A stretch of 64,000 nucleotides of DNA from Nocardia rhamnosiphila NBRC 108938 (GCF_000720425.1 NZ_JOAJ01000003.1:775199-839198); one strand, 5' to 3'. Positions 17,101-26,251 are shown, counted from the stretch's first letter. Notes: generated by a model from the letters alone, not told the origin. A program made the numbers and translations.

Positions 17101-18465
17101 TCAGATCCCCAGCACCAGTTTCGCGGTGGTGAAGTAGATGATCAGCCCGGTCGCGTCGACCAGCGTCGTGACCATGGGCGCCGAGACCACCGCCGGGTCG
17201 ATCCGCAGCCGCTTGGCCAGCAGCGGCATGGTGCCGCCGATGGTGGCGGCCCAGGCACAGATCAGCACCAGCGTGACCCCGACGACCACCGCGACCCGGG
17301 GGCCGACGAACAGTCCGCCGATGATCACGCCGACCACGGCGAGCATGGTCCCGAGAACCAACCCCACCCGGCACTCCCGCCAGATGACCTTGAACAGGTC
17401 GCCGCCGCGTACCTCGCCGACCGCGACCGCACGCACACAGGCCGTGGCCGCCTGCGCCCCGGCGTTACCGCCCGCACCGATGAGCAGCGGGATGAACAAC
17501 GCCAACTGCGCGGCCTGCTCGAGGGTGGCCTCGAAGAACCCGGTCACGCTCACTGTAAGTGTGGCCGCGACCAGCAGCAGCATCAGCCACAGCGCGCGGT
17601 AGCGGGCGAGCTGGAACACCCCGGCGGCCATGTAGTGGCCTTCCCAGGGCGCCGAACCGGCCTGTTTGGCGACGTCCTCGCTGTCGGCGGCCTCGATGAC
17701 CTCGACCGCGTCATCGATGGTGAGCAGCCCGACGAGCCGGTCTTCGCTGTCGACGACGGGCAGGTTGATGTCGTTGGTCTCGCGCATGAGGCGCGCGGCC
17801 TTCTCCGCCGAATCGGTGGCGCGGACGAACGCCGGTTCGGTGACGACGAGGTCGGCGACCATGGTGTCGGGGCCGGTGAGTACGAGTTCGCGCAGTTCCA
17901 CGATGCCCTGCAGGCGGCGGCCCGCGTCGACCACGGGGAGGGTGTAGACCGTTTCGGCGTTGCCGCCCTTGAGCCGGACCGTGCGCAGGGCGTCGGCGAC
18001 GGTGAGGGTGCCGGGGATCGCGACGACCTCGGGCGACATGTACCGGCCGACCGAGCCCTCGGGGTAGCCGAGCAGCGCGGCGGTCATCCGGCGTTCGCGG
18101 GGGCTCAGCCCGGCGAGGGCCTTCTTCGCCACCTTCGCCGGCGCTTCGCGCAGCATGCGAGCCCGGTCGTCGGGTGCCATGCCCTCGACGAGTTCGCGGA
18201 AACTCTGGTCCCGCAGGCCCTGCAGGATCTGCTGCTGATCGACGGGTTCGAGTTCCTCGAACACCGCCAGCGCCAGATCCTTGTCCAGCAATCGGAACGC
18301 GACCCCGGCTTCGACGGCGTCCATCCGCGCGAGTTCGTCGGCGATGACGTGCGGCGGATGGTTGTCCAGCCAGTGCAGCGCGGCATCGACGCGGTGGCTC
18401 TCGACCACGTCCTGGAGGGATTCCGACAGCGTCGTCGGCACTTCGATGAGATCGATCTGCGACAT
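17101..18465 (-). CDS. mgtE: Magnesium transporter MgtE
   Basis: A 454-residue MgtE. The N-terminal helical superhelix domain (about 20-140) has L-D-N-H-P-P-H-V-I-A and L-S-P-R-E-R-R-M-T-A-A-L-L-G-Y-P-E-G-S-V-G-R-Y-M. A pair of CBS domains (145-270) includes I-N-L-P-V-V-D. Five membrane helices from about 290 contain the signature P-L-L-I-G-A-G-G-N-A-G-A-Q-A. The transporter is a Mg2+-gated channel in the cytoplasmic membrane in which the N and CBS domains sense cytosolic Mg2+. A small Arg/Pro-rich upstream ORF lies in its leader and may regulate it. Confidence 0.97.
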   Translation of the reverse strand: MSQIDLIEVPTTLSESLQDVVESHRVDAALHWLDNHPPHVIADELARMDAVEAGVAFRLLDKDLALAVFEELEPVDQQQILQGLRDQSFRELVEGMAPDDRARMLREAPAKVAKKALAGLSPRERRMTAALLGYPEGSVGRYMSPEVVAIPGTLTVADALRTVRLKGGNAETVYTLPVVDAGRRLQGIVELRELVLTGPDTMVADLVVTEPAFVRATDSAEKAARLMRETNDINLPVVDSEDRLVGLLTIDDAVEVIEAADSEDVAKQAGSAPWEGHYMAAGVFQLARYRALWLMLLLVAATLTVSVTGFFEATLEQAAQLALFIPLLIGAGGNAGAQAATACVRAVAVGEVRGGDLFKVIWRECRVGLVLGTMLAVVGVIIGGLFVGPRVAVVVGVTLVLICAWAATIGGTMPLLAKRLRIDPAVVSAPMVTTLVDATGLIIYFTTAKLVLGI

Positions 18466-18553
18466 GAGAAGTCCTCGGCACAGCAGTGAGTTGCGAGTGA
18501 TTTCGAAGGAAAGTCACACCGCGAGGCGCCGAGCCGGGCCGCTCCGCCGACAG

Positions 18554-18619
18554 CTACTGCAAGCGGAAACGCGGGCGGACGACGCCGCGCGGCCTTCGAC
18601 TGGGAGGTTCGCTGCGCAT
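18554..18619 (-). CDS. Arg/Pro-rich leader peptide upstream of mgtE
   Basis: A 21-codon ORF, M-R-S-E-P-P-S-R-R-P-R... ending R-F-R-L-Q, with 7 Arg and 4 Pro. It has an unusually strong AGGAGG ribosome site (18635-18630), 10 bases from the ATG. Its stop is 88 bases before mgtE. Proline codons in leader peptides sense Mg2+ at the ribosome in the enterobacterial mgtA leader (mgtL), so a similar Mg2+-dependent translation control is possible. The role is inferred from position and composition. Confidence 0.5.
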   Translation of the reverse strand: MRSEPPSRRPRGVVRPRFRLQ

Positions 18620-18688
18620 TGCAACACCACCTCCTCTTAGGCCGCCGCTACGCACGTGGGTACACGCCCGATCCGGATAACTGTCTAT

Positions 18689-18704
18689 GAATGCGAACGC
18701 ATTC
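18689..18704. promoter_or_regulatory. Palindrome upstream of mgtE leader
   Basis: GAATGCG-AA-CGCATTC, a perfect 16-bp palindrome about 70 bases upstream of the leader ORF and 61 bases before the end of the neighbouring membrane protein gene. Probably an operator or the base of a hairpin. Confidence 0.4.
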
Positions 18705-18764
18705 TTGATCAGAATACATCCTGACCACGGGAAGTCCGCATCGAAACGTTCGTCACACGGCGTT

Positions 18765-19364
18765 TCACACTCCCGGGCGTGTCCGCGCGCCACGGAGTTG
18801 CTCGGGATTGTCGAGAAACAGGCTGATCCGGGTCACCGCGGTGGAGATCCGGCCGCTGGGCAGCAGCGACTCCACCCGGATATCGACCGGTTCGCGGAGT
18901 GTCATATCGACAGTGGTGCCGTCCGGTCCGGCGAGGAACAGGCGGTCGCCGTCGAGAGCTGTTCCGGTGTGGTTGTAGCGGCGATGTTCGGCGACGGCCG
19001 CGATCCGGTCGAACGCGATGGTCGCGATCTCGCGGCCGCCGCGGCGCAGTACCAGCGCCCGGTCGGTGGCGTAGTGCGGGTAGGCGATATCCGCGACGAA
19101 CATCGCGAACAGCAGCAGCAACGACCACAGCGACAGCACACCCAGCGAAACACTCAGCCATGCCCACGGGATCAGGATGTGGAGCACCGCCATCTCCAGC
19201 AAGGTCGCCGCCAGAAAGGCCAGTGGCATCGCCAGCACGCCCCGCGTGCCGGGCAACGGTGCGTATTCGCGGCCGTCGCAATCGGTGCGCCGGCGCAACC
19301 ACAACCAGACCGCGCGGTAGGCCCGGCCCTGGTTCCGCAGGAACCCGGTTGTGCGCCCGGTCAT
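18765..19364 (-). CDS. Hypothetical membrane protein coupled to MerR
   Basis: A 199-residue protein with a basic N-terminus (R-T-T-G-F-L-R-N-Q-G-R-A-Y-R) and two closely spaced membrane helices at about 45-95. The second half is cytosolic or extracellular and rich in beta strands (R-A-L-V-L-R-R-G-G-R-E-I-A-T-I-A-F-D-R-I), like a small PH-type or DUF2244-like domain. It overlaps the preceding MerR gene by 4 bases (ATGA), so it is translationally coupled. No function is recognised. Confidence 0.65.
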   Translation of the reverse strand: MTGRTTGFLRNQGRAYRAVWLWLRRRTDCDGREYAPLPGTRGVLAMPLAFLAATLLEMAVLHILIPWAWLSVSLGVLSLWSLLLLFAMFVADIAYPHYATDRALVLRRGGREIATIAFDRIAAVAEHRRYNHTGTALDGDRLFLAGPDGTTVDMTLREPVDIRVESLLPSGRISTAVTRISLFLDNPEQLRGARTRPGV

Positions 19365-20155
19365 GGTCGATCGTCCGCGCCGGTGAGCAGTTCGATCGCC
19401 CGCAGCACCGCCCGGCGCTGGGCCGGATCGGGCACGAGCGCCGGGAGGGACAGCTCGGGCCCGCTCGCGTCGACGGGAGCACCGGAAGCCGTCAGCGATT
19501 CGAAGTCGGCAGCACGCAGCCCGGCGGCGAGTTCCTGCGCCACCTGTTCGATCAGCTCCCCCGACTGTTCCACCGCCCGGCCGCTCAACCGCTCCCAACC
19601 GTGCAGCATCCGGCGGTAGCTCTCCCGCGCCGAGGTATCGGAGAACGCGCGCGCGAACCAGCTGAACATCTCGTCCGGGGTGTCGCCGGAGATGGCGATG
19701 ACCTCCAGCAGATCGCGCTCCCGGTCGAGTGCGGCGCGTTCCAGGTCATCGGCCCGTTCGCGGGCGGCGTCGAACGCGTCGGCGAGCTCCGCGGGTAACG
19801 CGGTGAGCATCCGGCCCGCATCGACGGCGGCCAGCATCCGGCCGAGCCCTTCCTGCTTACGGACGAGCTGGGCGACGCGGTGGGAGATCTCGTCGTGCAG
19901 GGCCGCCAGGTCGGCGCGGAGGTCATCGGTATCCGAGGCTCCGTGTTCGGTCTCGAACACGGCGGCCACGGCGCCCAGCGGCAACCCGTTGTCGGCGAGC
20001 CAGCGGATACGCATGAGTCGCGCCAGCTCCGCAAGTCCGTAGTCGCGGTAGCCGTTGTCGGGGCGGACCGGTTCGGGAAGCAGGCCGAGCCGGTGATAGT
20101 GGCGGACGGCGCGGGGCGTCGTACCGGCGGCCGTGGCTATTTCGCTGATCCTCAT
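19361..20155 (-). CDS. MerR family transcriptional regulator
   Basis: A 264-residue MerR protein: an N-terminal winged HTH (M-R-I-S-E-I-A-T-A-A-G-T-T-P-R-A-V-R-H-Y, then N-G-Y-R-D-Y), a coiled-coil dimerisation helix around 85-115, and a helical C-terminal ligand domain. A MerR-type promoter with its dyad lies directly upstream and places the transcription start at the ATG, so the mRNA is probably leaderless and the gene autoregulated. It is followed by a coupled membrane protein gene. The inducer is unknown. Confidence 0.88.
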   Translation of the reverse strand: MRISEIATAAGTTPRAVRHYHRLGLLPEPVRPDNGYRDYGLAELARLMRIRWLADNGLPLGAVAAVFETEHGASDTDDLRADLAALHDEISHRVAQLVRKQEGLGRMLAAVDAGRMLTALPAELADAFDAARERADDLERAALDRERDLLEVIAISGDTPDEMFSWFARAFSDTSARESYRRMLHGWERLSGRAVEQSGELIEQVAQELAAGLRAADFESLTASGAPVDASGPELSLPALVPDPAQRRAVLRAIELLTGADDRP

Positions 20156-20156
20156 G

Positions 20157-20192
20157 ACACCAGCTTCCGGTGTGACGCTACGTCGCAGTCAA
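20157..20192 (-). promoter_or_regulatory. MerR promoter and operator
   Basis: On the minus strand TTGACT (20192-20187) is followed by the dyad TGCGACG-TAG-CGTCACA (20187-20171; 6 of 7 pairs), then a -10 region. The dyad lies in the spacer, as MerR activators require. Start of transcription 35 bases downstream of TTGACT coincides with the ATG at 20155. Confidence 0.6.
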
Positions 20193-20269
20193 GCACCGGA
20201 ATCGGAGACCGGACCCTCCCTGTGCGCGAATTTTCTGCGTACGCGATGCCGCACCCATCGGCACAGCGC

Positions 20270-20764
20270 CTAGGCGAGAATCGCGTCCTCGACTTCCGGC
20301 CAGGTCCGGGTGTGCCGGACCCACTCCGGGATCGGTCCGCGCTGCACACCGAAGAGATACAGATGCGGCACCAGGCCGCGTAGTGCCTGATGGACCTCGA
20401 CGCGGTCGTCGATCATATGGGTGACACCGAGCTCCGCGCAGTGCACCGCCTTGTCGGCGCGTTTGCGGCAGAACCGGACATTGCCGCGCGCGATACCCGT
20501 CCGGCGGTAGAAATCGTGGTGGTCGAGCCATCGCGTGGTGCGTTCCTGCACCCGGGGCCCACATTTGGAGATCACCCACGCCCGGCCGTCGAAGCGGTCC
20601 ACCAGCCGGGGCAGCACTTCGAAAGCGTGGTCACTGGGCGGGGTTCGCATGGCTTCTTCCGCGCCGCCCGAGAGGAAGACGGTATCGCCCGGACCGTCGG
20701 CGAGGGCCGCTCCCTGGATCACCCGGCCGAAATCCACGCCGAGTGTCGGTTGTTCTTTGTTCAT
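20270..20764 (-). CDS. HAD-like protein lacking the second motif-I aspartate
   Basis: A 164-residue protein with a HAD-type first strand T-L-G-V-D-F-G-R-V-I-Q, then a strand A-W-V-I-S-K-C-G near 75 and a motif-IV-like H-M-I-D-D-R near 125. The second Asp of the usual D-x-D is Gly, which should abolish phosphatase chemistry unless another residue substitutes. GGGGGAG lies before ATG 20764. Related proteins of similar size occur as stand-alone genes in actinobacteria. It could be a nucleotidase-like or regulatory protein. Confidence 0.7.
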   Translation of the reverse strand: MNKEQPTLGVDFGRVIQGAALADGPGDTVFLSGGAEEAMRTPPSDHAFEVLPRLVDRFDGRAWVISKCGPRVQERTTRWLDHHDFYRRTGIARGNVRFCRKRADKAVHCAELGVTHMIDDRVEVHQALRGLVPHLYLFGVQRGPIPEWVRHTRTWPEVEDAILA

Positions 20765-21191
20765 ATCTCCCCCAGTGTGACCGGTCCGCACCGGTCCGCA
20801 CGACCGAATTTCCTGCCCGTATCCCCTCCGAGCACGACGCGGAACTCGGCGCTCCGCCGGACTCGGACCGGGAACTTTCGCCGCACCTGTGCGAAACCTC
20901 ACCCCACCGTCCCGCCCTGGTAGCCGCTGCGGCGAACTCCCACCGAGCACGACGGGCCGGCTGCCACGCGCACAAGCCCACCGACTGCTGGAACGAGCCC
21001 TCGGCAACAGACCGGAGAGGTGCGTAACAGCCCGGATGCGGGCATCCGGAGGCGAATGGGACGAAGTGGCGACGGCGCCCGCAATTCGGCGCGGGCAACG
21101 TGCAACCGTTGCCCGTACGCCGGGATCTCGACAGAGTGGAAGTGGAGATATCTCGCCGTGGCCCCCGGGCCCGACATCTGAGGAGAGTGCT
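20765..21191. other. Divergent intergenic region
   Basis: A 427-base region between the HAD-like and LLM genes. It contains an inverted repeat CGGGCAACG-TGCAAC-CGTTGCCCG (21092-21115), 76 bases before the LLM start, which may be an operator. No gene is seen. Confidence 0.5.
21092..21115. promoter_or_regulatory. Inverted repeat upstream of LLM gene
   Basis: Nine-base perfect arms CGGGCAACG and CGTTGCCCG separated by TGCAAC. The position upstream of a monocistronic oxidoreductase gene suggests an operator for a regulator not in this window, or a leader hairpin. Confidence 0.4.
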
Positions 21192-22187
21192 GTGCGCTTC
21201 GGAATCTTCATCCCGCAGGGGTGGCGTCTCGACCTGGTCGGTCTCGATCCCGCTACCCACTGGGAGGTGATGCGGGGTCTGGCGGCCCGCGCCGATGCGA
21301 ACCCGGTGTGGGAGTCGCTGTGGGTGTACGACCATTTCCACACCGTTCCGGAGCCGAGCGAGGAAGCCACCCACGAGGCCTGGACCCTCATGTCCGCCTT
21401 CGCCGCGACCACCACCCGGGTGCGGCTGGGCCAGATGTGTACGGCGATCAGTTACCGCAACCCCGCCTACCTCGCCAAGGTCGCGGCGACTGTGGACCTG
21501 ATCTCCGGCGGCCGCACCGAAATGGGTATCGGCGGCGGCTGGTACGAACACGAATGGCGCGCCTACGGATACGGTTTCCCCACCGCCGGGGAGCGGCTCG
21601 GCCGGCTCGACGAAGGGGTACAGATCTTCCGTCAGGCCTGGCAGACCGGCACCGCCACTCTCGACGGCCGCTACTACCGGGTGGACGGTGCGATTGTGCG
21701 CCCGCTACCCGCCCAGGAGGGCGGCCTGCCGCTCTGGATCGCGGGCGGCGGCGAGAAGAAAACCCTGCGTATCGCCGCGAAATACGCGAACTACACGAAC
21801 TTCGCCGGTAACAACCCCGACGAGTTCACCCACAAATCGGAGATCCTGCGCACGCACTGCGCCGAGGTCGGCACCGATTTCGACGCCATCGTGCGCAGCG
21901 CCAACTTCAATGTCGCCATCGGCGCCACCGAGGCCGAGATCGAACAGCGTAAGTCCGAGCATGCCGCCCGGATCGCCCCCGTCCTGGGCGAAGAGAAGGC
22001 CCGCGCCTATGTCGACAACCTGAACAACGGCGGCGCGGCGGTCGGTACCCCGGAACAGATCGTGGAGAAACTGTCCGCCGTCCGTGATCGCGGGCTGGGC
22101 TACGCCATCTTCAACTTCCCCGAAGCGGCCTACGACACCAGCGGTATCGAACTCTTCGAACGCGAAGTGCTCCCGGCGCTGTCCTGA
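21192..22187 (+). CDS. LLM class F420-dependent oxidoreductase
   Basis: A 331-residue bacterial luciferase-like TIM-barrel enzyme. It starts R-F-G-I-F-I-P-Q-G-W, has S-L-W-V-Y-D-H-F-H at strand 2, the block R-V-R-L-G-Q-M-C-T-A, then G-R-T-E-M-G-I-G-G-G-W, and P-L-W-I-A-G-G-G near 178. Such enzymes use F420 as hydride carrier; the substrate is unknown. GTG 21192 is supported by AGGAGAG just upstream. The gene is monocistronic. Confidence 0.92.
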   Translation: MRFGIFIPQGWRLDLVGLDPATHWEVMRGLAARADANPVWESLWVYDHFHTVPEPSEEATHEAWTLMSAFAATTTRVRLGQMCTAISYRNPAYLAKVAATVDLISGGRTEMGIGGGWYEHEWRAYGYGFPTAGERLGRLDEGVQIFRQAWQTGTATLDGRYYRVDGAIVRPLPAQEGGLPLWIAGGGEKKTLRIAAKYANYTNFAGNNPDEFTHKSEILRTHCAEVGTDFDAIVRSANFNVAIGATEAEIEQRKSEHAARIAPVLGEEKARAYVDNLNNGGAAVGTPEQIVEKLSAVRDRGLGYAIFNFPEAAYDTSGIELFEREVLPALS

Positions 22188-22260
22188 TTCCGGGAGGCGG
22201 GTTCCCGGTGCACCGACCGCCGGCTGCACCGGGAATTGCGCCCCGCCGGCGCCCCGCACA

Positions 22261-22680
22261 TCAGAGCGCGACGACCGTCAGCAACGGGTCCAGACCTTTG
22301 AAGTCGTCCGCATTGCGGGTGAACAACGGGAGATCGTTCGCCGAGGCGATTGCGGCGATCATCAAATCCATTCTGCGCGGTTTCGGGTTTCGTCCCGCCG
22401 CGATAACCAGTTTTGCCATCGAGGTGAACCGTCGTGCTGCGGTGGGAGAAAACGGCAGCGCATCGAAGGCGTGCTCGATCTCCAGGAGTCGTTCGGTACG
22501 GAGCGCGAGCGTTTTCGGATCCGACGCAAGGGCCACACCCAAACCCAGTTCCGCGAGCGTTACCGCACAGATCTTGGGCTGGATCGGAAGATACACGTCG
22601 TCGATGGTGGCCACATCGATGAGCACACAGGTATCCAACAAACCGACCGGATAGCGGAACTTCGCGCCGAGTTCAGTCAT
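22261..22680 (-). CDS. VapC-type PIN domain toxin
   Basis: A 139-residue PIN domain protein with L-L-D-T-C-V-L-I-D (first catalytic Asp near 16), T-L-A-E-L-G-L-G (acidic residue 2), and R-R-M-D-L-M-I-A-A-I-A followed by L-F-T-R-N-A-D-D-F-K-G (acidic residues 3 and 4). It should be an Mg2+-dependent RNase that inhibits translation when freed from antitoxin. The start overlaps the antitoxin gene end by 8 bases, a typical toxin-antitoxin arrangement. All four acidic positions appear intact. Confidence 0.92.
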   Translation of the reverse strand: MTELGAKFRYPVGLLDTCVLIDVATIDDVYLPIQPKICAVTLAELGLGVALASDPKTLALRTERLLEIEHAFDALPFSPTAARRFTSMAKLVIAAGRNPKPRRMDLMIAAIASANDLPLFTRNADDFKGLDPLLTVVAL

Positions 22681-22927
22681 CCAATCGTTCTTCCCCGAAG
22701 GCGGCGTCGATTTCCGCGCGCTCGTCCACAGCATTCGCAGTGTCCGCGAACCTGGCGAGTCGACGTTTCAGTGCAGCAGTCGTCAGACTGCGCGGGGGGG
22801 TGATGGGACGTAACTCTCCGACAGGTCGTCCGTTGCGGGTGATGACGAAATCCTCGCCCGCTTCCAGCGCGTCCATCACACCCGCGCTGCTGTTGCGTAA
22901 TTCGGCTTGGCTGATCGTCCTGGTCAT
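22673..22927 (-). CDS. Phd/YefM-type antitoxin
   Basis: An 84-residue antitoxin: R-T-I-S-Q-A-E-L-R-N-S-S-A-G-V-M-D-A at the N-terminus and the Phd/YefM hallmark V-I-T-R-N-G-R-P-V-G-E-L. The acidic C-terminal tail should bind the VapC-type toxin encoded downstream. A palindrome at 22937-22953 next to the start codon is the likely operator for autoregulation. Confidence 0.92.
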   Translation of the reverse strand: MTRTISQAELRNSSAGVMDALEAGEDFVITRNGRPVGELRPITPPRSLTTAALKRRLARFADTANAVDERAEIDAAFGEERLDD

Positions 22928-22936
22928 ACCCCCAAT

Positions 22937-22953
22937 ATAGCGACCGCCGCTAT
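22937..22953. promoter_or_regulatory. Toxin-antitoxin operator
   Basis: ATAGCG-ACCGC-CGCTAT inverted repeat starting 9 bases upstream of the antitoxin ATG, next to a TATATT that can serve as -10. Expected to be bound by the antitoxin or antitoxin-toxin complex. Confidence 0.6.
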
Positions 22954-23054
22954 CTGATGCTATCGACATTACCGGGGACGACCACCGGCGCCACATGCCC
23001 ACCACTACGGGGACATGGACGCCGGCAATCGCGAGGGAAATACTGTTCAGGCTC

Positions 23055-25214
23055 TCAGAGCATGCAGCTCACGCAGCCCTCGACCTCGGTGCCCTCCAGC
23101 GCCATCTGCCGCAGGCGGATGTAGTAGAGGGTTTTGATGCCCTTGCGCCAGGCGTAGATCTGGGCCTTGTTCAGGTCGCGGGTGGTGGCCGTGTCCTTGA
23201 AGAACAGCGTCAGCGACAGGCCCTGGTCCACGTGCTGGGTGGCCGCGGCGTAGGTGTCGATGATCTTTTCGTAGCCGATTTCGTATGCGTCCTGGTAGTA
23301 GTCCAGATTCTCGTTGGTCATGTACGGGGCCGGGTAGTAGACGCGGCCGATCTTGCCTTCCTTGCGGATCTCGATCTTCGACGCCACCGGGTGGATGGAA
23401 CTGGTGGAGTGATTGATGTAGGAGATCGATCCGGTCGGCGGGACGGCCTGCAGGTTCTGGTTGTAGAGGCCGTGCTCCATGACCGCGGCCTTCAGTTCCC
23501 GCCAGTCGTCCTGGGTGGGGATACGGATACCGGCGTCGGCGAACAATCCGGCGACCCGTTCGGTCTTCGGCTCCCACACCTGGTCGGTGTACTTGTCGAA
23601 GTACTCGCCGGAGGCGTACTTGGATTCGGGGAACCCGCCGAAGTACGTACCACGTTCCCGGGCGATCATATTCGAGGCCCGCAGGGCGTGGTAGACGACG
23701 GTGTAGAAGTAGATGTTCGTGAAATCCAGGCCTTCGTCGGACCCGTAGTGGATGTGTTCGCGGGCCAGGTAGCCGTGCAGGTTCATCTGGCCGAGGCCGA
23801 TGGCGTGCGAGGAGTTGTTGCCCTGTTCGATCGAGGGCACCGAATTGATATGGGTCTGATCGGAGACGGCGGTCAGGGCCCGGATGGAGACCTCGATGGT
23901 GCGCGCGAAATCCGGGGAATCCATCGCCTTGGCGATATTGAGCGATCCCAGGTTGCAGGAGATGTCCTTGCCCACGTGCGCGTAGGTGAGGTCGTCGTTG
24001 TAGATCGACGGGGTGGAGACCTGCAGGATCTCCGAGCACAGGTTGGAGTGGGTGATCTTGCCGGCGATCGGGTTGGCCCGGTTCACCGTGTCCTCGAACA
24101 TGATGTAGGGGTAGCCGGATTCGAACTGCAGCTCGGCGATGGTCTGGAAGAACTCGCGCGCCTTGATCTTCGACTTGCGGATCCGCTTGTCGTCGACCAT
24201 CTCGTAGTACTTCTCGGTGACGTCGACATCGGCGAACGGCTTGCCGTAGATACGTTCCACGTCGTACGGCGAGAACAGGTACATGTCCTCGTTCTTCTTG
24301 GCCAGTTCGAAGGTGATGTCCGGGATCACCACACCCAGCGACAGCGTTTTGATGCGGATCTTCTCGTCCGCGTTCTCCCGCTTGGTGTCGAGGAAACGGT
24401 AGATATCGGGGTGGTGGGCGTGCAGGTACACCGCACCCGCGCCCTGGCGCGCACCGAGCTGGTTGGCGTAGGAGAAGGAATCCTCGAGCAGTTTCATGAT
24501 CGGGATGACGCCCGAGGACTGGTTCTCGATCTTCTTGATCGGGGCGCCGTGCTCACGGATATTGCTGAGCAGCAGCGCGACCCCGCCGCCGCGCTTGGAC
24601 AGCTGCAACGCGGAGTTGATGGAGCGCCCGATGGACTCCATATTGTCCTCGATACGCAGCAGGAAGCAGGACACCGGTTCGCCGCGCTGCTTCTTACCGG
24701 AGTTGAGGAAGGTCGGGGTGGCCGGCTGGAAACGGCCGTCGATGATCTCCTCGACGAGTTTGCCCGCGAGCACCTCGTCACCGGCGGCCAGGGTCAGCGC
24801 GACCATGCACACCCGGTCTTCGAAACGCTCCAGGTAGCGCTTCCCGTCGAAGGTCTTGAGGGTGTAGGAGGTGTAGTACTTGAACGCGCCGAGGAAGGTG
24901 GGGAACCGGAACTTCTTGGCGTAGGCCTGCTGGAACAGCTTCTTCACGAAGGCCCGGCTGTACTGCTCGAGCACCTCGGACTCGTAGTAGTTCTCCTCGA
25001 CGAGGTAGTCGAGCTTCTCGTCGAGGTTGTGGAAGAAGACGGTGTTCTGATTGACGTGCTGCAGGAAGTACTGGTGCGCGGCCTCGCGATCCTTGTCGAA
25101 CTGGATCTCGCCGTTCGGACCGTACAGGTTCAGCATCGCATTGAGGGCGTGGTAGTCCAGGACCTCACCGGGCTCGCCGGCGCGCTGCGGGGGCTGCTCC
25201 AGGCGGGCGGTCAT
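23055..25214 (-). CDS. nrdE: Class Ib ribonucleotide reductase, alpha (catalytic) subunit
   Basis: A 719-residue NrdE, full length. Visible are the active-site Cys block (P-V-S-C-F-L-L near residue 180), S-N-L-C-S-E-I near 390 with the catalytic Cys, P-T-G-S-I-S near 595, and the C-terminal redox pair C-V-S-C-M-L that is re-reduced by NrdH. It reduces ribonucleoside diphosphates with NrdF. ATG 25214 overlaps the nrdI stop (ATGA); a TTG ten codons upstream is less likely. It is the last gene of the nrdHIE operon. Confidence 0.98.
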   Translation of the reverse strand: MTARLEQPPQRAGEPGEVLDYHALNAMLNLYGPNGEIQFDKDREAAHQYFLQHVNQNTVFFHNLDEKLDYLVEENYYESEVLEQYSRAFVKKLFQQAYAKKFRFPTFLGAFKYYTSYTLKTFDGKRYLERFEDRVCMVALTLAAGDEVLAGKLVEEIIDGRFQPATPTFLNSGKKQRGEPVSCFLLRIEDNMESIGRSINSALQLSKRGGGVALLLSNIREHGAPIKKIENQSSGVIPIMKLLEDSFSYANQLGARQGAGAVYLHAHHPDIYRFLDTKRENADEKIRIKTLSLGVVIPDITFELAKKNEDMYLFSPYDVERIYGKPFADVDVTEKYYEMVDDKRIRKSKIKAREFFQTIAELQFESGYPYIMFEDTVNRANPIAGKITHSNLCSEILQVSTPSIYNDDLTYAHVGKDISCNLGSLNIAKAMDSPDFARTIEVSIRALTAVSDQTHINSVPSIEQGNNSSHAIGLGQMNLHGYLAREHIHYGSDEGLDFTNIYFYTVVYHALRASNMIARERGTYFGGFPESKYASGEYFDKYTDQVWEPKTERVAGLFADAGIRIPTQDDWRELKAAVMEHGLYNQNLQAVPPTGSISYINHSTSSIHPVASKIEIRKEGKIGRVYYPAPYMTNENLDYYQDAYEIGYEKIIDTYAAATQHVDQGLSLTLFFKDTATTRDLNKAQIYAWRKGIKTLYYIRLRQMALEGTEVEGCVSCML

Positions 25215-25660
25215 ACCTGCTGGTGCTGTCGTTGTTGCTGCCAAAACAATCCCAATCCCTCACGGACGCGGGCGACGTCCTCGGCGGTTCCCATGAGTTC
25301 GAAGCGGTACAGGTAGGGCACCCCGCATTTACGCGAGATGACATCGCCTGCGAAGCAGAAGGTGTCGCCGAAGTTCGTGTTCCCGGCCGCGACGACGCCG
25401 CGCAACAGGGCGCGGTTGTGCGGATCGTTGAGGAACTTGGCGACCTGGCGCGGGACGAATTCCTTGTCGGAACGTGTCGAACCGAATACGTGCCGACCGC
25501 CCCCGTAGGTGGGGACGATCAGCACGTAGGGTTCGTCGACCCGCAGCGAGTCGGTGGTGTGCAGGGGGATCCGGAGTGCCGGGATATCCAGCTTCTCGAC
25601 GAATCGGTGGGTGTTCTCCGACGCACTGGAGAAATAGACCAGAGTATGCGACTCGGACAT
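25211..25660 (-). CDS. nrdI: Class Ib RNR flavodoxin-like activator NrdI
   Basis: A 149-residue NrdI with the start [15 protein letters not shown], the flavin loop P-T-Y-G-G-G, and [13 protein letters not shown]. It supplies the oxidant (superoxide or related) for assembly of the Mn2-Tyr radical in NrdF. GGGAGG precedes ATG 25660. It lies 117 bases after nrdH and is translationally coupled to nrdE. Confidence 0.97.
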   Translation of the reverse strand: MSESHTLVYFSSASENTHRFVEKLDIPALRIPLHTTDSLRVDEPYVLIVPTYGGGRHVFGSTRSDKEFVPRQVAKFLNDPHNRALLRGVVAAGNTNFGDTFCFAGDVISRKCGVPYLYRFELMGTAEDVARVREGLGLFWQQQRQHQQV

Positions 25661-25777
25661 CTCACCTCCCCGTTCCCCGACCCGGTCGGGCGCGCTGTTC
25701 GCTCGGGCTGTATCTATCACGCCTGAGCGCGGGCCCTTCGTGGTTATGCTGCGCTGCCGCCTGCGGACCTGACGCGC

Positions 25778-26008
25778 TCAGGCTGCGACGGTGGCCAGCG
25801 CCTTGATGCGGTCGGGCCGGAAACCGGACCAGTGCTCGTCACCGGAGACGACGACGGGGGCCTGCAGGTAGCCGAGGGCCATCACGTAGTCGCGGGCATC
25901 GGCATCGGTGGAGATATCGACGACCTGGTATTCCACCCCGGCCTTGTCGAGGGCCTTGTAGGTGGCGTTGCACTGCACGCAAGCGGGCTTGGTGTACACG
26001 GTGATCAT
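25778..26008 (-). CDS. nrdH: Glutaredoxin-like NrdH redoxin
   Basis: A 76-residue NrdH: V-Y-T-K-P-A-C-V-Q-C-N-A-T-Y at the N-terminus gives the C-V-Q-C active site, and W-S-G-F-R-P-D at the C-terminus is the thioredoxin-reductase docking signature. It recycles the C-terminal cysteines of NrdE. It is the first gene of the nrdHIE operon; GAGAGGGA is the ribosome site. Tandem NrdR-like dyads lie 244 bases upstream. Confidence 0.97.
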   Translation of the reverse strand: MITVYTKPACVQCNATYKALDKAGVEYQVVDISTDADARDYVMALGYLQAPVVVSGDEHWSGFRPDRIKALATVAA

Positions 26009-26251
26009 TCGAGTCCCTCTCTCCTGTGCCTATGTGCGGTGTTCGCGGTCCTTCGTGGTGACGGTCCGCCGCCCTCCGGGCCGAGCTCACCGCATGCCTG
26101 ATCCAGCCGGTGACCCGTCTGTGTTGTGCGGTGTGTCGGCACGATCGGATGATCTGCGCAAACTCCGAGGACCGACCCTGAAACGCCACGTCCGGGCCGG
26201 TTCCACCCGGTGCCGGCGGGCCGATTGCGCCGCCGTCTCCAGGCATCGATG

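Larger units (their letters stand above)
18466..18764. promoter_or_regulatory. mgtE leader and promoter region
   Basis: This stretch holds the 5' leader of mgtE: a palindrome (18689-18704), then a 21-codon ORF with a strong ribosome site (18554-18619), then 88 bases that can form GC-rich hairpins (for example GAGC/GCTC around 18530-18545) before the mgtE ribosome site. It does not match the M-box (ykoK) riboswitch by eye. Confidence 0.45.

Noticed and set aside
18466..18700. M-box (ykoK) magnesium riboswitch upstream of mgtE
   Set aside because: The conserved M-box core could not be found by eye. A covariance search would be decisive.
22995..25316. Long rightward open frame (over 770 codons) opposite nrdE
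   Set aside because: It is the antisense shadow of nrdE, with Val/Gly/Asp-rich composition expected from high-GC codon use and no family match.
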